Shown here one piece after another: positions 12,321-23,100 of a DNA stretch of 64,000 nucleotides (positions within the stretch are counted from its first letter, which is position 1; each line of letters starts with the position of its first letter). The position numbers and the translations under genes are program-made. The notes beneath the pieces were generated by a model, which was not told the DNA's origin, did not search any database, and saw only the letters and a list, made by a program, of their open reading frames with translations. The DNA is taken from NCBI GenBank assembly GCA_963971535.1, contig OZ020586.1, positions 73,576,949 through 73,640,948 of the forward strand, read 5' to 3'. The stretch comes from Notolepis coatsorum (taxonomy: Eukaryota; Chordata; Actinopteri; Aulopiformes; Paralepididae).

Positions 12321-13754
12321 TGTTGTGAAGGGCCAGATTAAACCGAATATATATATTTATTTATATATATATATTTAATTGTATTTGTATATTCTCTAAT
12401 ATTCCCTGATATCCCTTGTATATTCCTTGTACAATATGCATTGAATATCCATTCTAGCCTACTGAACATCCCATAATAGTCTCCATTCTACTATTGGTCG
12501 AGACCTTGGTGCCAGGCTGCCATACCCCCCAGACCCAGTTCAAACGTACCGCTCAACATGTACGAACAAGTCCTAGTTCCGCGTAGGAATCTGGCTACCG
12601 CACCACTAATGGGACTATTTGTTCATAGTGCGTATATATACTGCGCTACTAAAGTAGGACTTTCTTTTCAGTCCAGTTTCTTACCCTCCAATAGAGTGAC
12701 AGACGTAAAGCCTCCCCGCGACGCCACGTGTGGGAGTAAGGCCAAGTTCGGCCTACCATCGGTATTGAGACATCGTGTATATTAATATTTGAATAGTCAT
12801 ATTTGGCACTATATCGTCGAGTTGGACGTAGTCTATTAAGCTAATAATAGTCTGTTAATATATAGTGCTTCGTGCGGTGAGAATACTATCGTAGTCAGTA
12901 CCCCATCGTTTCGGGCAGAGAACTGGCTGCTTATCCAGGATGATCGACCCCATGTGAGATTGCATCCGAGGAGCCCCAGAGCCGACGAGCGAGTGGACCT
13001 GCATACCGGATTATTCTACCGACGACAGCCCGCCTTCCCAGGCACGGATTATGCTTTGTGTACAGTGATTATTCCATGGATAAAGACCCCCGACACTGCC
13101 GTGTGTTGGAACCCCCCCCCCTGGAGAGGACGCAAGGTGAGGAGACGCTCTGCAAGACGAGGTCGCTTCACGTCTCTCCCCCGTGGACCGGAGAGAGCCG
13201 GCTCACAGAGAGTCCAACTGCTTTCATCCGTGGTCCAAGGATCGCTGGCGCACCGAGCTGCACAACTGTGGGTTCACCCAGGATACCCTTGGCCGGACGA
13301 GGCAGCCAGACTCTACCCCCCCCCCCCCTCCTACTCCTGTTGTCTTACAAGCGACCGGATTACCCCCCTTAGTGTATCCAGTCTTATAATCCTTAAAGTA
13401 TCATTGCTGTTATTCCTTAACTATTCCAGGTTGTATATTTACCGCCTGCCCAACCAGAGATTGGACATTCTCTATTGATATACCAACGAATACTCTTTGC
13501 CATAAAAGTGCATACTATTTCAATTCATAAATGTAATTAAGTGATTAAGTGCTTGCTCTACACACCATTGCTGTGTAGTAATAAATACCTACTTCGACTT
13601 CGTACATTTGTGTTGGATCCGTTTCATCTACGTGAGAGTGTTTATCATAATATATTTATGCCGAGTACTGGGTGGCCGAATATTAAGTACAAAGGTAGTG
13701 GTAGTAAGTATCATATCTAGTAATACAGTCAGGGAATTGTACCCCTCAGTTACA
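12321..13754 (+). mobile_element. solo BEL/Pao LTR
   Basis: One LTR of the copy 1 family (TGTTGTGAAGG...CAGTTACA, 1434 bp) with array on both sides and a 5-bp duplication GTGAG at 12316-12320 and 13755-13759. No internal region is present, so it is best explained by LTR-LTR recombination of a former full element. It differs from the copy 1 LTRs at many positions (for example around 12930-12970), so it comes from a separate, older insertion. Confidence 0.9.
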
Positions 13755-14781
13755 GTGAGGGTAATAATCATGAGAGTGAGGGTAATAATAATGGCAGTGA
13801 GGGTAATAATCATGACAGTGAGGGTAATAATCATGACAGTGAGGGTAATAATGACAGTGGGGGTAATAATGACAGTGAGGGTAATAATCATGACAGTGAG
13901 GGTAATAATCATGACAGTGAGGGTAATAATCATGAGAGTGAGGGTAATAATGGCAGTGAGTATAATAATGGCAGTGATGGTAATAATGGCAGTGAGGGTA
14001 ATAATGGCAGTGAGGGTAATCATGACAGTGAGGGTAATAATCGTGACAGTGAGGGTAATAATCATGACAGTGATGGTAATAATCATGGCAGTGAGGGTAA
14101 TAATGGCAGTGAGGGTAATAATCATGACAGTGAGGGTAATAATCATGACAGTGAGGGTAATAATCATGACAGTGAGGGTAATAATGGCAGTGAGTGTAAT
14201 AATGGCAGTGAGGGTAATAATCATGACAGTGAGGGTAATAATCATGACAGTGAGGGTAATAATCATGACAGTGAGGGTAATAATCATGGAAGTGAGGGTA
14301 ATAATGGCAGTGAGGGTAATAATCATGACAGTGAGGGTAATAATCATGACAGTGATGGTAATAATCACGACAGTGAGGGTAATAATCATGGCAATGATGG
14401 TAATAATCATGGCAGTGAGGGTAATAATCATGACAGTGATGGTAATAATCATGACAGTGAGGGTAATAATCATGGCAATGACGGTAATAATCATGGCAGT
14501 GAGCGTAATAATGGCAGTGAGGGTAATAATCATGACAGTGAGGGTAATAATCATGACAGTGAGGGTAATAATCATGACAGTGAGGGTAATAATCATGGCA
14601 GTGAGGGTAATAATCATGACAGTGAGGGTAATAATCATGACAGTGAGGGTAATAATCATGACAGTGAGGGTAATAATCATGGCAGTGAGGGTAATAATCA
14701 TGGCAGTGAGGGTAATAATCATGGCAGTGAGGGTAATAATCATGACAGTGAGGGTAATAATCATGACAGTGAGGGTAATAA
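13755..14781 (+). repeat. satellite block 4
   Basis: About 1 kb of the array. The first ~395 bp repeat the order of variant units seen at about 2641-3035, which shows a segmental duplication inside the array. It ends in TAATAA (14776-14781), a candidate target duplication of the LINE. Confidence 0.95.
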
Positions 14782-17700
14782 GATAAGATAAGATAAGATA
14801 TTCCTTTATTGATCCCCTTGGGGAAATTCAGGCATCATACCAGCATGGGGGGGAGGGGTACAGGTAGTAAAACAACACAGTATACAGGTAGTAAAAGACA
14901 ACACAGGCAGTGTAAACAATTTGATCAATATGGTCAATATAATTTACTATCTGACTAGCTGAGGAATATTCACATTATTCACAGTGTCACATGAGGTGCA
15001 GTATGCAAGAGGTAGTGTTATAATAATTTACTATCTACTGAGTATACATTAATCAAAGTACCAGGGTAGTCTACTTTGTCCCCCTTGGGTTCCTATAAGT
15101 CCCAGGTCAATGTCTGGTAGCAGTCGCTGTCGCTGCCCCCTGTTGTGGGGCCTGGAGGCTGCTAGTCGCTGCCCACTGTTGTGGAGCCTGATGGCCGCTG
15201 GTATGAAGGACTGTCCGAGGCGGTTAGTTGAGTGTCGGGGGGGGATGAGTCTGTGGCTGAACGAGCTTCTCATCTTGACTAGCTCGTCGTAGAGGGGGTG
15301 GTAGGGGTTCTCCATGATGGCATCCAGCTTCCTTATCATCCCCCTCTCTACCATCACCTCAAGTCTAGGTAGCTCGACTCCCACCACGGAGCTAGCCTTC
15401 CTCACCAGCTTGTTGAGCTTGTTGGTGTCCCTTGAGTTGATGTAGCCTCCCCAGCATGCCACAGCATAGAAGAGGATGCTGGCCACAACAGACTGGTAAA
15501 AAGACTGCAGCAGTTTGTTGCACACATTGAAGGACCTGAGTCTCCTCAGGAAGAACAGCCTGCTCTGTCCCTTCCTGTAGAGGGCCTCTGTGTTGTCCGA
15601 CCAGTCCAGTTTATTGTTCAGGTGTACCCCAAGGAACTTGTATGAGTCCACCATCTCCACATCCACCCCTCGGATGGAGATGGGAATCGGGGGGGGCCTC
15701 TTCTTGCCCCTCCGGAAGTCCACCACCAGCTCCTTGGTCTTACTGGTGTTGAGTTGGAGGTGGTTGCTGTCGCTCCACCCCACGAAGCTCTCCACCAGGG
15801 CTCTGTACTCCTCCTCATCATCGTCGGTGATGTAGCTTACGATGGAGGAGTCGTCTGAGAACTTCTGCAGGTGGCACCCGCTGGAGTTGCGGCAGAAGTC
15901 TGAGGTGTAGAGGGTGAAGAGGAAGGGTGACAGCACAGTTCCCTGGGGGGCGCCGGTGTTGCTCACCAGTACGTCAGACTGACTGTCCTTTAGTCTGACG
16001 TACTGTGGCCTCTCAGTGAGGTAGTCCTTGATCCAGGCCACCAAGCCGTGCTCCAGCTGCATCGCAGAGAGCTTCTCCGCTAGCAGTGACGGCTGGATGG
16101 TGTTGAAGGCGCTGGAGAAATCAAAGAACATGATCCTCACTGAGCTGCGCGGCTTTTCCAGGTGCGTGTACGCTCTGTGGAGCATGTAGATGATGGCATC
16201 CTCCACCCCGATGTTTGCCTGGTATGCAAACTGCAGGGGGTCGAGGGAGTCACGCACCAGGGGCTTGAGGTGTTGCAGGACCAGTCTCTCAAACGTCTTC
16301 ATGACGTGTGACGTCAGAGCGACTGGCCTGTAGTCGTTGGGGGTGCTGGGACGTCCCTTCTTGGGCACCGGGACAATGCAGGAGGTCTTCCAGAGCTGGG
16401 GCACCCTCTCCAGCCTCAGGGAGAGGTTGAAAAGATGCTGGAGCGGTGCTGCCAGCTGCTCTGCACATACCTTGAGCACCCTGGGATTGGTGTTGTCCGG
16501 TCCTCTGGCCTTGTTTACATTAATTTTGGAGAGCTGCCTACTGACCTGACTGGTTGTGATCGTCAGGGTTGGGGGTGGTGGGCAGTCTGCTGGTGTTGGG
16601 GGTGGGGTGCCGTTGCTGATGGGTGTGGGGGGGTGGGGGGTGGGGGGGCTGCTTTGTAGGTGTGATCTGGTGCTGGTGTCGATGGGTGGGGGGAGGGGTG
16701 TGGGGAGGCCACTCTGGTCAAAGCGGTTGAAAAACGAGTTGAACTCGTTTGCACGCTCTGGAGGGCCCTCCACAGCTGTGCCCTGCTGTTTGAAACCAGT
16801 GATCTTCCTAACCCCCGCCCACACCTCCCTGGTGTTGTTGGCCTGTAGTCTGCCCTCCAGCCTGTCCTTGTAGCTGACCTTGGCTGCCCTTAGCTCTTTT
16901 TTGAGCTCCCTTTGGACAGCCCTGGCCTGCTCAGTGTCCCCTGCCATGAAGGCCCTCTTTTTCCTGTTTAGCAGGTGTTTAATGTCCTTGCTAATCCAGG
17001 GTTTATTGTTTGAGAAGCAGCGTACCCTCTTTGTGGGTACGATGCTCTCCTCACAGAACCTGATGTAGTCTGTGATGCAGTGGGATAGTCCATCAATGTC
17101 ATCACCGTAAGCCCTCTCAAACATATCCCAGTCTGTCGACCTGAAACACTCCTGTAGCTCCTCCTCGACGTCGTCAGACCACTGTGGGACAGACATGGTG
17201 GTCGTAGGCTGTCTCTTAATGAGAGGCGTGTATGTGGATACAAGCCTCACAAGGTTGTGGTCTGACTGGCCGAGGGGGGGCAGGGAAGTCGCACTGAAAG
17301 CCTCCTTCACGTTAGCATACAGGAGGTCCAGAGTTTTGTCTCCCCTGGTTTTGCAGGTGACATACTGGGTGAAGTTTGTCAGGGTCTTGTTCAGTCTGAC
17401 ATGGTTGAAGTCCCCATTGATAAAAATAAATGCATCCGGGTGTTTTGTCTGAAGCGCCGCGACGGTGGAGTGTATGACGTCACTCGCCTGCGCCGCCGCC
17501 GCGCTGGGAGGGATGTAAACAGTGAGAGCCAGGACGTGTGTTATTTCTCGCGGTAAATAGTATGGCCGCAGACTCAGTGCCAATAGTTCAATGTCGGGGG
17601 AACAGATACGTTCCTTAATGGTGATGTGCCCCGGGTGGCACCATTTGGAGTTCACAAAGACAACAAGCCCTCCGCCTCTCCGCTTGCCGCTCTGTTTACT

Positions 17701-18340
17701 CCGGTCGGCGCGCACCACCGTGAAACCCTCCTGTTCTATTGCACTGTCCGGGATGTTCTCGTTCAGCCAGGATTCGGTGAAGCACAGTAGGCTTGCCTCC
17801 TTGTACTCACGCTGGTTGATCATCAGGGCTGAGAGCTCGTCGGTCTTGTTGACCAGCGATCGCACGTTCCCCATGACGACAGCGGGCAGGTAAGGCTTGA
17901 ATCTCCTTCTGTCCTCTCTCCTGTCCTTCACGCTCGTGCCAGCTCGATTTCCCCGTCTGCGAATCCTTATTTCGGCTGGTAGATTCCTCGGTGGTTCTGC
18001 AACTCTGTTTCGAAAGCAGAGGAGGGCCTCCCTCGGGTAAACCAGCCCGCCGTTGTTGCTGTTGTTGTTGTTGTTGTGCTGCCGCGGGTAAACCAGCCCG
18101 CCGCCGGTGTTGTTGTCCATTGTTCAGAGCTGTGCTCGACCGAACTTTCCTAACTCAGCTAACTTCACAGAAGTTGTTACAAATGCCTTAACTTGGTCTA
18201 AAGCAACGCACAGTCACTTATACACCTATTATGTAAGTATAATCACAAAAAGAATAATTAAGAAAGTAGTAAACGCGATAAAAAGTAAATGGGGTGGGAG
18301 CTGCTATGAAAAGGCTGCCACTCTCCTCGGCGCCAACTAC
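14782..18340 (-). mobile_element. full-length APE-type LINE (Rex1/L2-like) in the satellite
   Basis: Runs 5' to 3' on the minus strand from 18340 to 14782. The 3' end has a conserved CCCCAAGGGGATCAATAAAGGAAT block followed on the minus strand by a TATCT repeat tail, typical of fish LINEs of this group. TAATAA occurs at both borders (14776-14781, 18341-18346), a likely short target duplication. There is a ~220-bp 5' leader, one long ORF and a ~265-bp 3' UTR. The clade (Rex1/Babar versus L2/CR1) is a judgement from motifs. Confidence 0.85.
15049..18120 (-). CDS. LINE endonuclease-reverse transcriptase, 1023 aa, intact
   Basis: Starts at ATG (18118-18120). The N-terminus is Asn-rich with a short VYPRE/VYPRQ duplication. 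An apurinic endonuclease-like domain follows at about residues 80-290, with GDFNH near 236 and SDHNLVR near 286. Reverse transcriptase follows at about 540-800, with FFDFSSAFNTI, GAPQGTVLSP and the catalytic FSDD near 755. The C-terminal part has FYQSVVASILFYAVACWGG, common to fish Rex1/L2-type elements. No stop or frameshift is present, so the copy looks young and may encode an active enzyme. It probably acts in cis to copy its own RNA into nicked DNA. No separate ORF1 is seen. Confidence 0.9.
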   Translation of the reverse strand: MDNNTGGGLVYPRQHNNNNNSNNGGLVYPREALLCFRNRVAEPPRNLPAEIRIRRRGNRAGTSVKDRREDRRRFKPYLPAVVMGNVRSLVNKTDELSALMINQREYKEASLLCFTESWLNENIPDSAIEQEGFTVVRADRSKQSGKRRGGGLVVFVNSKWCHPGHITIKERICSPDIELLALSLRPYYLPREITHVLALTVYIPPSAAAAQASDVIHSTVAALQTKHPDAFIFINGDFNHVRLNKTLTNFTQYVTCKTRGDKTLDLLYANVKEAFSATSLPPLGQSDHNLVRLVSTYTPLIKRQPTTTMSVPQWSDDVEEELQECFRSTDWDMFERAYGDDIDGLSHCITDYIRFCEESIVPTKRVRCFSNNKPWISKDIKHLLNRKKRAFMAGDTEQARAVQRELKKELRAAKVSYKDRLEGRLQANNTREVWAGVRKITGFKQQGTAVEGPPERANEFNSFFNRFDQSGLPTPLPPPIDTSTRSHLQSSPPTPHPPTPISNGTPPPTPADCPPPPTLTITTSQVSRQLSKINVNKARGPDNTNPRVLKVCAEQLAAPLQHLFNLSLRLERVPQLWKTSCIVPVPKKGRPSTPNDYRPVALTSHVMKTFERLVLQHLKPLVRDSLDPLQFAYQANIGVEDAIIYMLHRAYTHLEKPRSSVRIMFFDFSSAFNTIQPSLLAEKLSAMQLEHGLVAWIKDYLTERPQYVRLKDSQSDVLVSNTGAPQGTVLSPFLFTLYTSDFCRNSSGCHLQKFSDDSSIVSYITDDDEEEYRALVESFVGWSDSNHLQLNTSKTKELVVDFRRGKKRPPPIPISIRGVDVEMVDSYKFLGVHLNNKLDWSDNTEALYRKGQSRLFFLRRLRSFNVCNKLLQSFYQSVVASILFYAVACWGGYINSRDTNKLNKLVRKASSVVGVELPRLEVMVERGMIRKLDAIMENPYHPLYDELVKMRSSFSHRLIPPRHSTNRLGQSFIPAAIRLHNSGQRLAASRPHNRGQRQRLLPDIDLGLIGTQGGQSRLPWYFD

Positions 18341-18692
18341 TAATAATCATGGCAGTGAGGGTAATAATCATGACAGTGAGGGTAATAATCATGACAGTGA
18401 GGGTAATAATCATGGCAGTGAGGGTAATAATCATGGCAGTGAGGGTAATAATCATGACAGTGAGGGTAATAATCATGGCAGTGAGGGTAATAATCATGGC
18501 AGTGAGGGTAATAATCATGGCAGTGAGGGTAATAATCATGACAGTGAGGGTAATAATCATGGCAGTGAGGGTAATAATCGTGACAGTGAGGGTAATAATC
18601 ATGACAGTGAGGGTAATAATGGCAGTGAGCGTAATAATAATGACAGTGAGGGTAATAATAATGACAGTGAGGGTAATAATCATGACAGTGAG
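18341..18692 (+). repeat. satellite block 5
   Basis: About 350 bp of the array between the LINE and BEL copy 2. The last 5 bases GTGAG (18688-18692) are the left target duplication of BEL copy 2. Confidence 0.95.
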
Positions 18693-20079
18693 TGTAACTG
18701 AGGGGTACAATTCCCTGACTGTATTGTTAGATATGGTATTTAATACCACTACCTCTTGTACTTTAACTTCTGGCCATCCAGTACATGATATAAGTATGAT
18801 GAACACTTTCCCACCTGATGAAACGAATCCACACAAATGTACAAATCGATGGTTTAATATAGCAAAAGGTATATACAATGTTCACTTGTTTACACTTATG
18901 ATATATGCACTTGTATGGCAAATGAGTATTCGTAGGTAAATCAACATTGAATGTCCAATCTCTGGTTACGCAGGGAGTAAGTATACAACCTGGATATTTA
19001 GGAAACTATAGCGATGGTACTTAAATGATTATAGCTGGATACACTAAGGGGGGGGGGGGGGGGTCCCGCTGGTTGTAAGACAGTAGGAGGGGGGGGTTAG
19101 AGAAGCCGCTGGCGGTATCCCATCTGGCCGACGGTTTCTTGGGAGAATTCAAAGTCTTGAACACGGTGCCCACAGAACCTCGGTCCGCAGACGAATACAG
19201 CTGGACCCTCTGGTGGACGGTAGCTGCCGGTCCACAACGGAGAGACGTGAGGCGACCTCACTGGTGTAGAGCGCCGTCTCACCTGGAGTCCTCTCCGGGG
19301 GGTAGTTCCAACACTCCGCAGTGTTGGCCTTTATCCATGGAATAATCAAAGCACCCAAAGCATAATCCAAGCCGTGGAAGGCTCGCCGTCGTCCGGGTAG
19401 AGTAATCCAATATACAGGTCCAGTCGCCCTGGCCCGGAGCTCCTCGGATGCAAGCACCACTAGGGGTCTGCCCAGCCTGGTTAAGCGTCCAGATAACGTC
19501 AGGAACGATGGGGGTACTGATAACTTTAGAACTCTAACCGAACGATGCACCATACATAAATAGACTATTATTAGCTTAATAGAATACGTCCAACTCGACG
19601 GTATAGTGCCAAACTATGACTATTCAACTATTAATCTACACGATATCTCAATGCCTATTCTGAGGCCAAGTAGGCCTTACTACACCACACGTGCGTCGTG
19701 GGGAGGCTTCGCGTCTGTCACTCTGTTGGAGGGTAAAGAACTGGACTAAAAGGAAGTTCTACTTTACTTGCGCCATATATATATGCGCTATGAACAAATA
19801 GTACCATTCGTATTTCGCCCGACATATTCCTGCGCGGAACCGGGGCTTGCCACGACATGTTGGGCGGCACGATTGAACTTGGACCTAGGGGTATGGCAAC
19901 CTGGCGCCAGGTTCTCGTCCAATGGTAGAATGAAACTATTATGGGCTGTTTAGTAGACTAAAGGGATATTCAGTGCATATTGTACAAGGAATATACAGGG
20001 GATATCAAACGATATACAAATACAATTAAATATATATATATAAATAAATATATTCGGTTTAATCTGATCCTTCACAACA
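18693..20079 (-). repeat. 3' LTR of BEL copy 2
   Basis: 1387 bp. On the minus strand it starts TGTTGTGAAGG and ends CAGTTACA. Confidence 0.9.
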
Positions 20080-20092
20080 GCCGCCCCCTAAT
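20080..20092 (-). promoter_or_regulatory. polypurine tract of BEL copy 2
   Basis: On the minus strand TTAGGGGGCGGC lies directly before the 3' LTR. Confidence 0.6.
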
Positions 20093-20172
20093 TAGTCCCA
20101 CCTAATTAGCTAAGCAGAGACAGATTAACCGCACTGTCTACCACTCAAGGTCCGCTGTAAGGGTCAGTCAAC

Positions 20173-23100
20173 TCACAAAGTCATGGGGTCATGGTCATCA
20201 TCGATAGTATCTGGGAGTCGGGGCAGTTCTATGAGCCTCGCCACGGGACGTGTGTAAGTGCGCCCTTGGACGAGTACTTCAGCTGCTCGGACCTTGCCAT
20301 CGGCACCGGTGATCACTTTGCTTACGCGGCCAGCCGGCCACATAGCTCTGGGTAGTGACTGGTCAATAATCATGACGACTGTTCCTTCTGTCAAATTGTC
20401 TCTCTCTTTTACCCACTTCTGGCGGGTCTGTAGAGACGGTAGGTAGTGGAGTAGGAAGCTGCTCCAAAACTTGTCAGCTAGTACTTGACTGTACCTCCAC
20501 ATTCTTCGGCCGTTCGCTTCTTCAGGCCTGTACATTGTCTGGGGTAGCGCGGGGTCCAGCCGCCCCATTAGGAGTGTGTTGGGGGTGACTGGGTCGACAT
20601 CTGCTACATCACTGGAGACGTAACCGAGGGGCTTTGAGTTCAATACTCCCTCGATCTCCGTGAGGACTGTCATTAGGACTTCCTCCGCCACAGTCTGGGC
20701 CCCAAGTACGGCGTACAGGGCTGTCTTTATAGAACGTACTTCTCGTTCCCAGGTTCCACCGAAGTGGGGTGCGTTCGGGGGATTAAACTGGAAGTCAATC
20801 TGGGATGGAGCGAGGTGGGTCTTAAGTTCTGGGCCCATAGCTTGGAAGCTCTCTCTCAGCTCTCTTTCTCCGCCTTTGAAGTTGGTCCTGTGATCAGACA
20901 ACAATGTAGACGGTTTTCCTTTCCGTGATGTGAATCTTCGGAAGGCCATAAGGAATGAGTCTGTGCTCATGGTCGGAAGGAGCTCGATATGTATCGCTCT
21001 GGTGGTCATGCATTTGAATACAATACCCCACCGCTTCTTGGTGCCTCTTCCTCTCTTTATATACAACGGGCCAAAGCAGTCCATGCCTGTGGAGTGGAAT
21101 GGCTTGTCGCCGATTCGGAGGCGACAGGGGGGTAAGTCAGCCATCCGTGGTATGCTGGGCTGCGCGCGCCACTTACGGCAGTCTAGACAGGTTCGCTGGA
21201 AGCGCCGTACTGCTTCTCTGCCTTGCAGTATCCAATAACGACGTCTGATCTCCGCGAAGACTCTCTCTGCTCCTGCGTGGTGTACATCCTCGTCGTATTT
21301 CTTTATGATCAGCTCTGTGACCTTGTGTCGGCTGTTCAAGACGATCGGGTACTTAGTATCATCCGGTAGATCGGGGGCTCTCCGCAGGCGACCACCCACT
21401 CTGATGAGATTATGGGCGTCACTCTCTGGTGCCAGGTGAATCAGTCTGCTGTCTGATGGGACGGGGTTTCCTCCCTGTAGACAGTCTAGCTCATCGGGGA
21501 ACGAGTCTCTCTGGGCTCGTTGTAGTAGAAGAAGTTCTGCTTCTTCGTAGTCAGCTGCTGACATGTCAGTGGTGGACTGAATCTCTGGGTGGTGCCGCAG
21601 GAATGTTCTTTGCTGCGCACTCTCTAGGGTAATGCAGTCATCTATGTTGGGGTCTGTGGAGGCGACTGTGCTCAGTCCACAGAACATAGGTTTCTTGTTC
21701 TCAGCCTCCTCGTTACTTGCTTCCCGCGGGGTGGGCGTAGGCCACTCTCCTTCCGGGAGCTTGAGGAATTCTGGTCCGTCACTGTAGATGTTGCGACGGG
21801 TTAGGTCATCCAGAGACATTCCCCGGGTGATGACGTCAGCTGGGTTGTGTTTGGTGTCCACATACCGCCAGCTCGCTGCTTCTGTTAACTCTTGAATCTC
21901 GGTGACTCTGACTCCCACGAAGACTTTGTATCTGCATGAATCAGACTTGATCCATGTGAGTACTGTCGTGGAATCTGACCACAAGATTGTTCTGTGCACC
22001 GGAATGGTGAGTTCACGTTGGATTAACGTGGCTAGATGCGCTCCTGCTAGGGCTGCGCAGAGCTCTAGACGTGGGATAGATTGTTGCTTACGTGGGGCTA
22101 TTCTTGAGCGGGCCAGGATGAAAGCAGTGTGTATCTTTCCTCCCTTCTCTTGGGCACGCAAGTAGGCCACCGATCCGTAGGCTACTTCGGAGGCGTCGCT
22201 GAAGACGTGTAGATCAATCTCGCATGTCTCTGGCCTCACTGTGGATGGGAAGTAGCTGCGGCGTATATTGACGCCTGGGAGTGAGCGGAGTTCCGTCTCC
22301 CACTCTCTCCATGTTGAGGCAAGGTGTGCGGGTATTGGGTCGTCCCAGCCCTGGTCCTTGTCCCATAGTGCTCGTACAATCATCTTTGCCCTGGTGGTGT
22401 AAGGTAGAATACATCCCAACGGGTCATATTGTCTGGCGAGTGTTCTGTACACACTCCGTCTGGTGGTCGGTATCGCCGTCGACCTTCCCTGCTCTGGAGC
22501 CAAGGGTTTGTGTCTATAGTGGAGCGAGTCTGTTTTGAAGCGCCAGACTAGTCCTAGTGTCATTTCTTGGGCTTCTCCTGGGATTGTCGCCATCCAGGTC
22601 TCGCTGCTGGCAGCCTTGTCCGCGGGGGAGAGGCTGCGCAATACGTGCGGGTCGCTGCTGGCCCACTGCCTGAGATCAAAGCCGCCTTTGATCAGGGAGG
22701 CGCGTAACTTGATTAGGAGAGCCTCGGCTTCTTCTTGAGTCGAAACGCTTTGTAAACAGTTGTCCACGTAGAAACTGTTCTTCACACTGTGTTGGACCTC
22801 TTCATCTGCTGTTGGGTCCTCTGCGACGTGTTTCTGTAGTGCAAATGTAGCACAGCACGGGCTGCATGTGGTTCCGAAGGGGAGTACTTCCCACTGGTAG
22901 ATGGCTGGGTTCTCATCTCCGATCCTCTCTCTCCATAGGAACCGCAGCAGAGGCTTGTCCTCCTCTACTAGTCTCACCTGCAAGAACATCCCTTTGATAT
23001 CCCCGCTGATAGCCACCTTGTCCTGGCGGAAGCGCAGTAGCACGCCTAGTAGGGAGGGGCCGAGTGTGGGGCCGGGCAAGAGCTCTTTATTCAGATTTTG

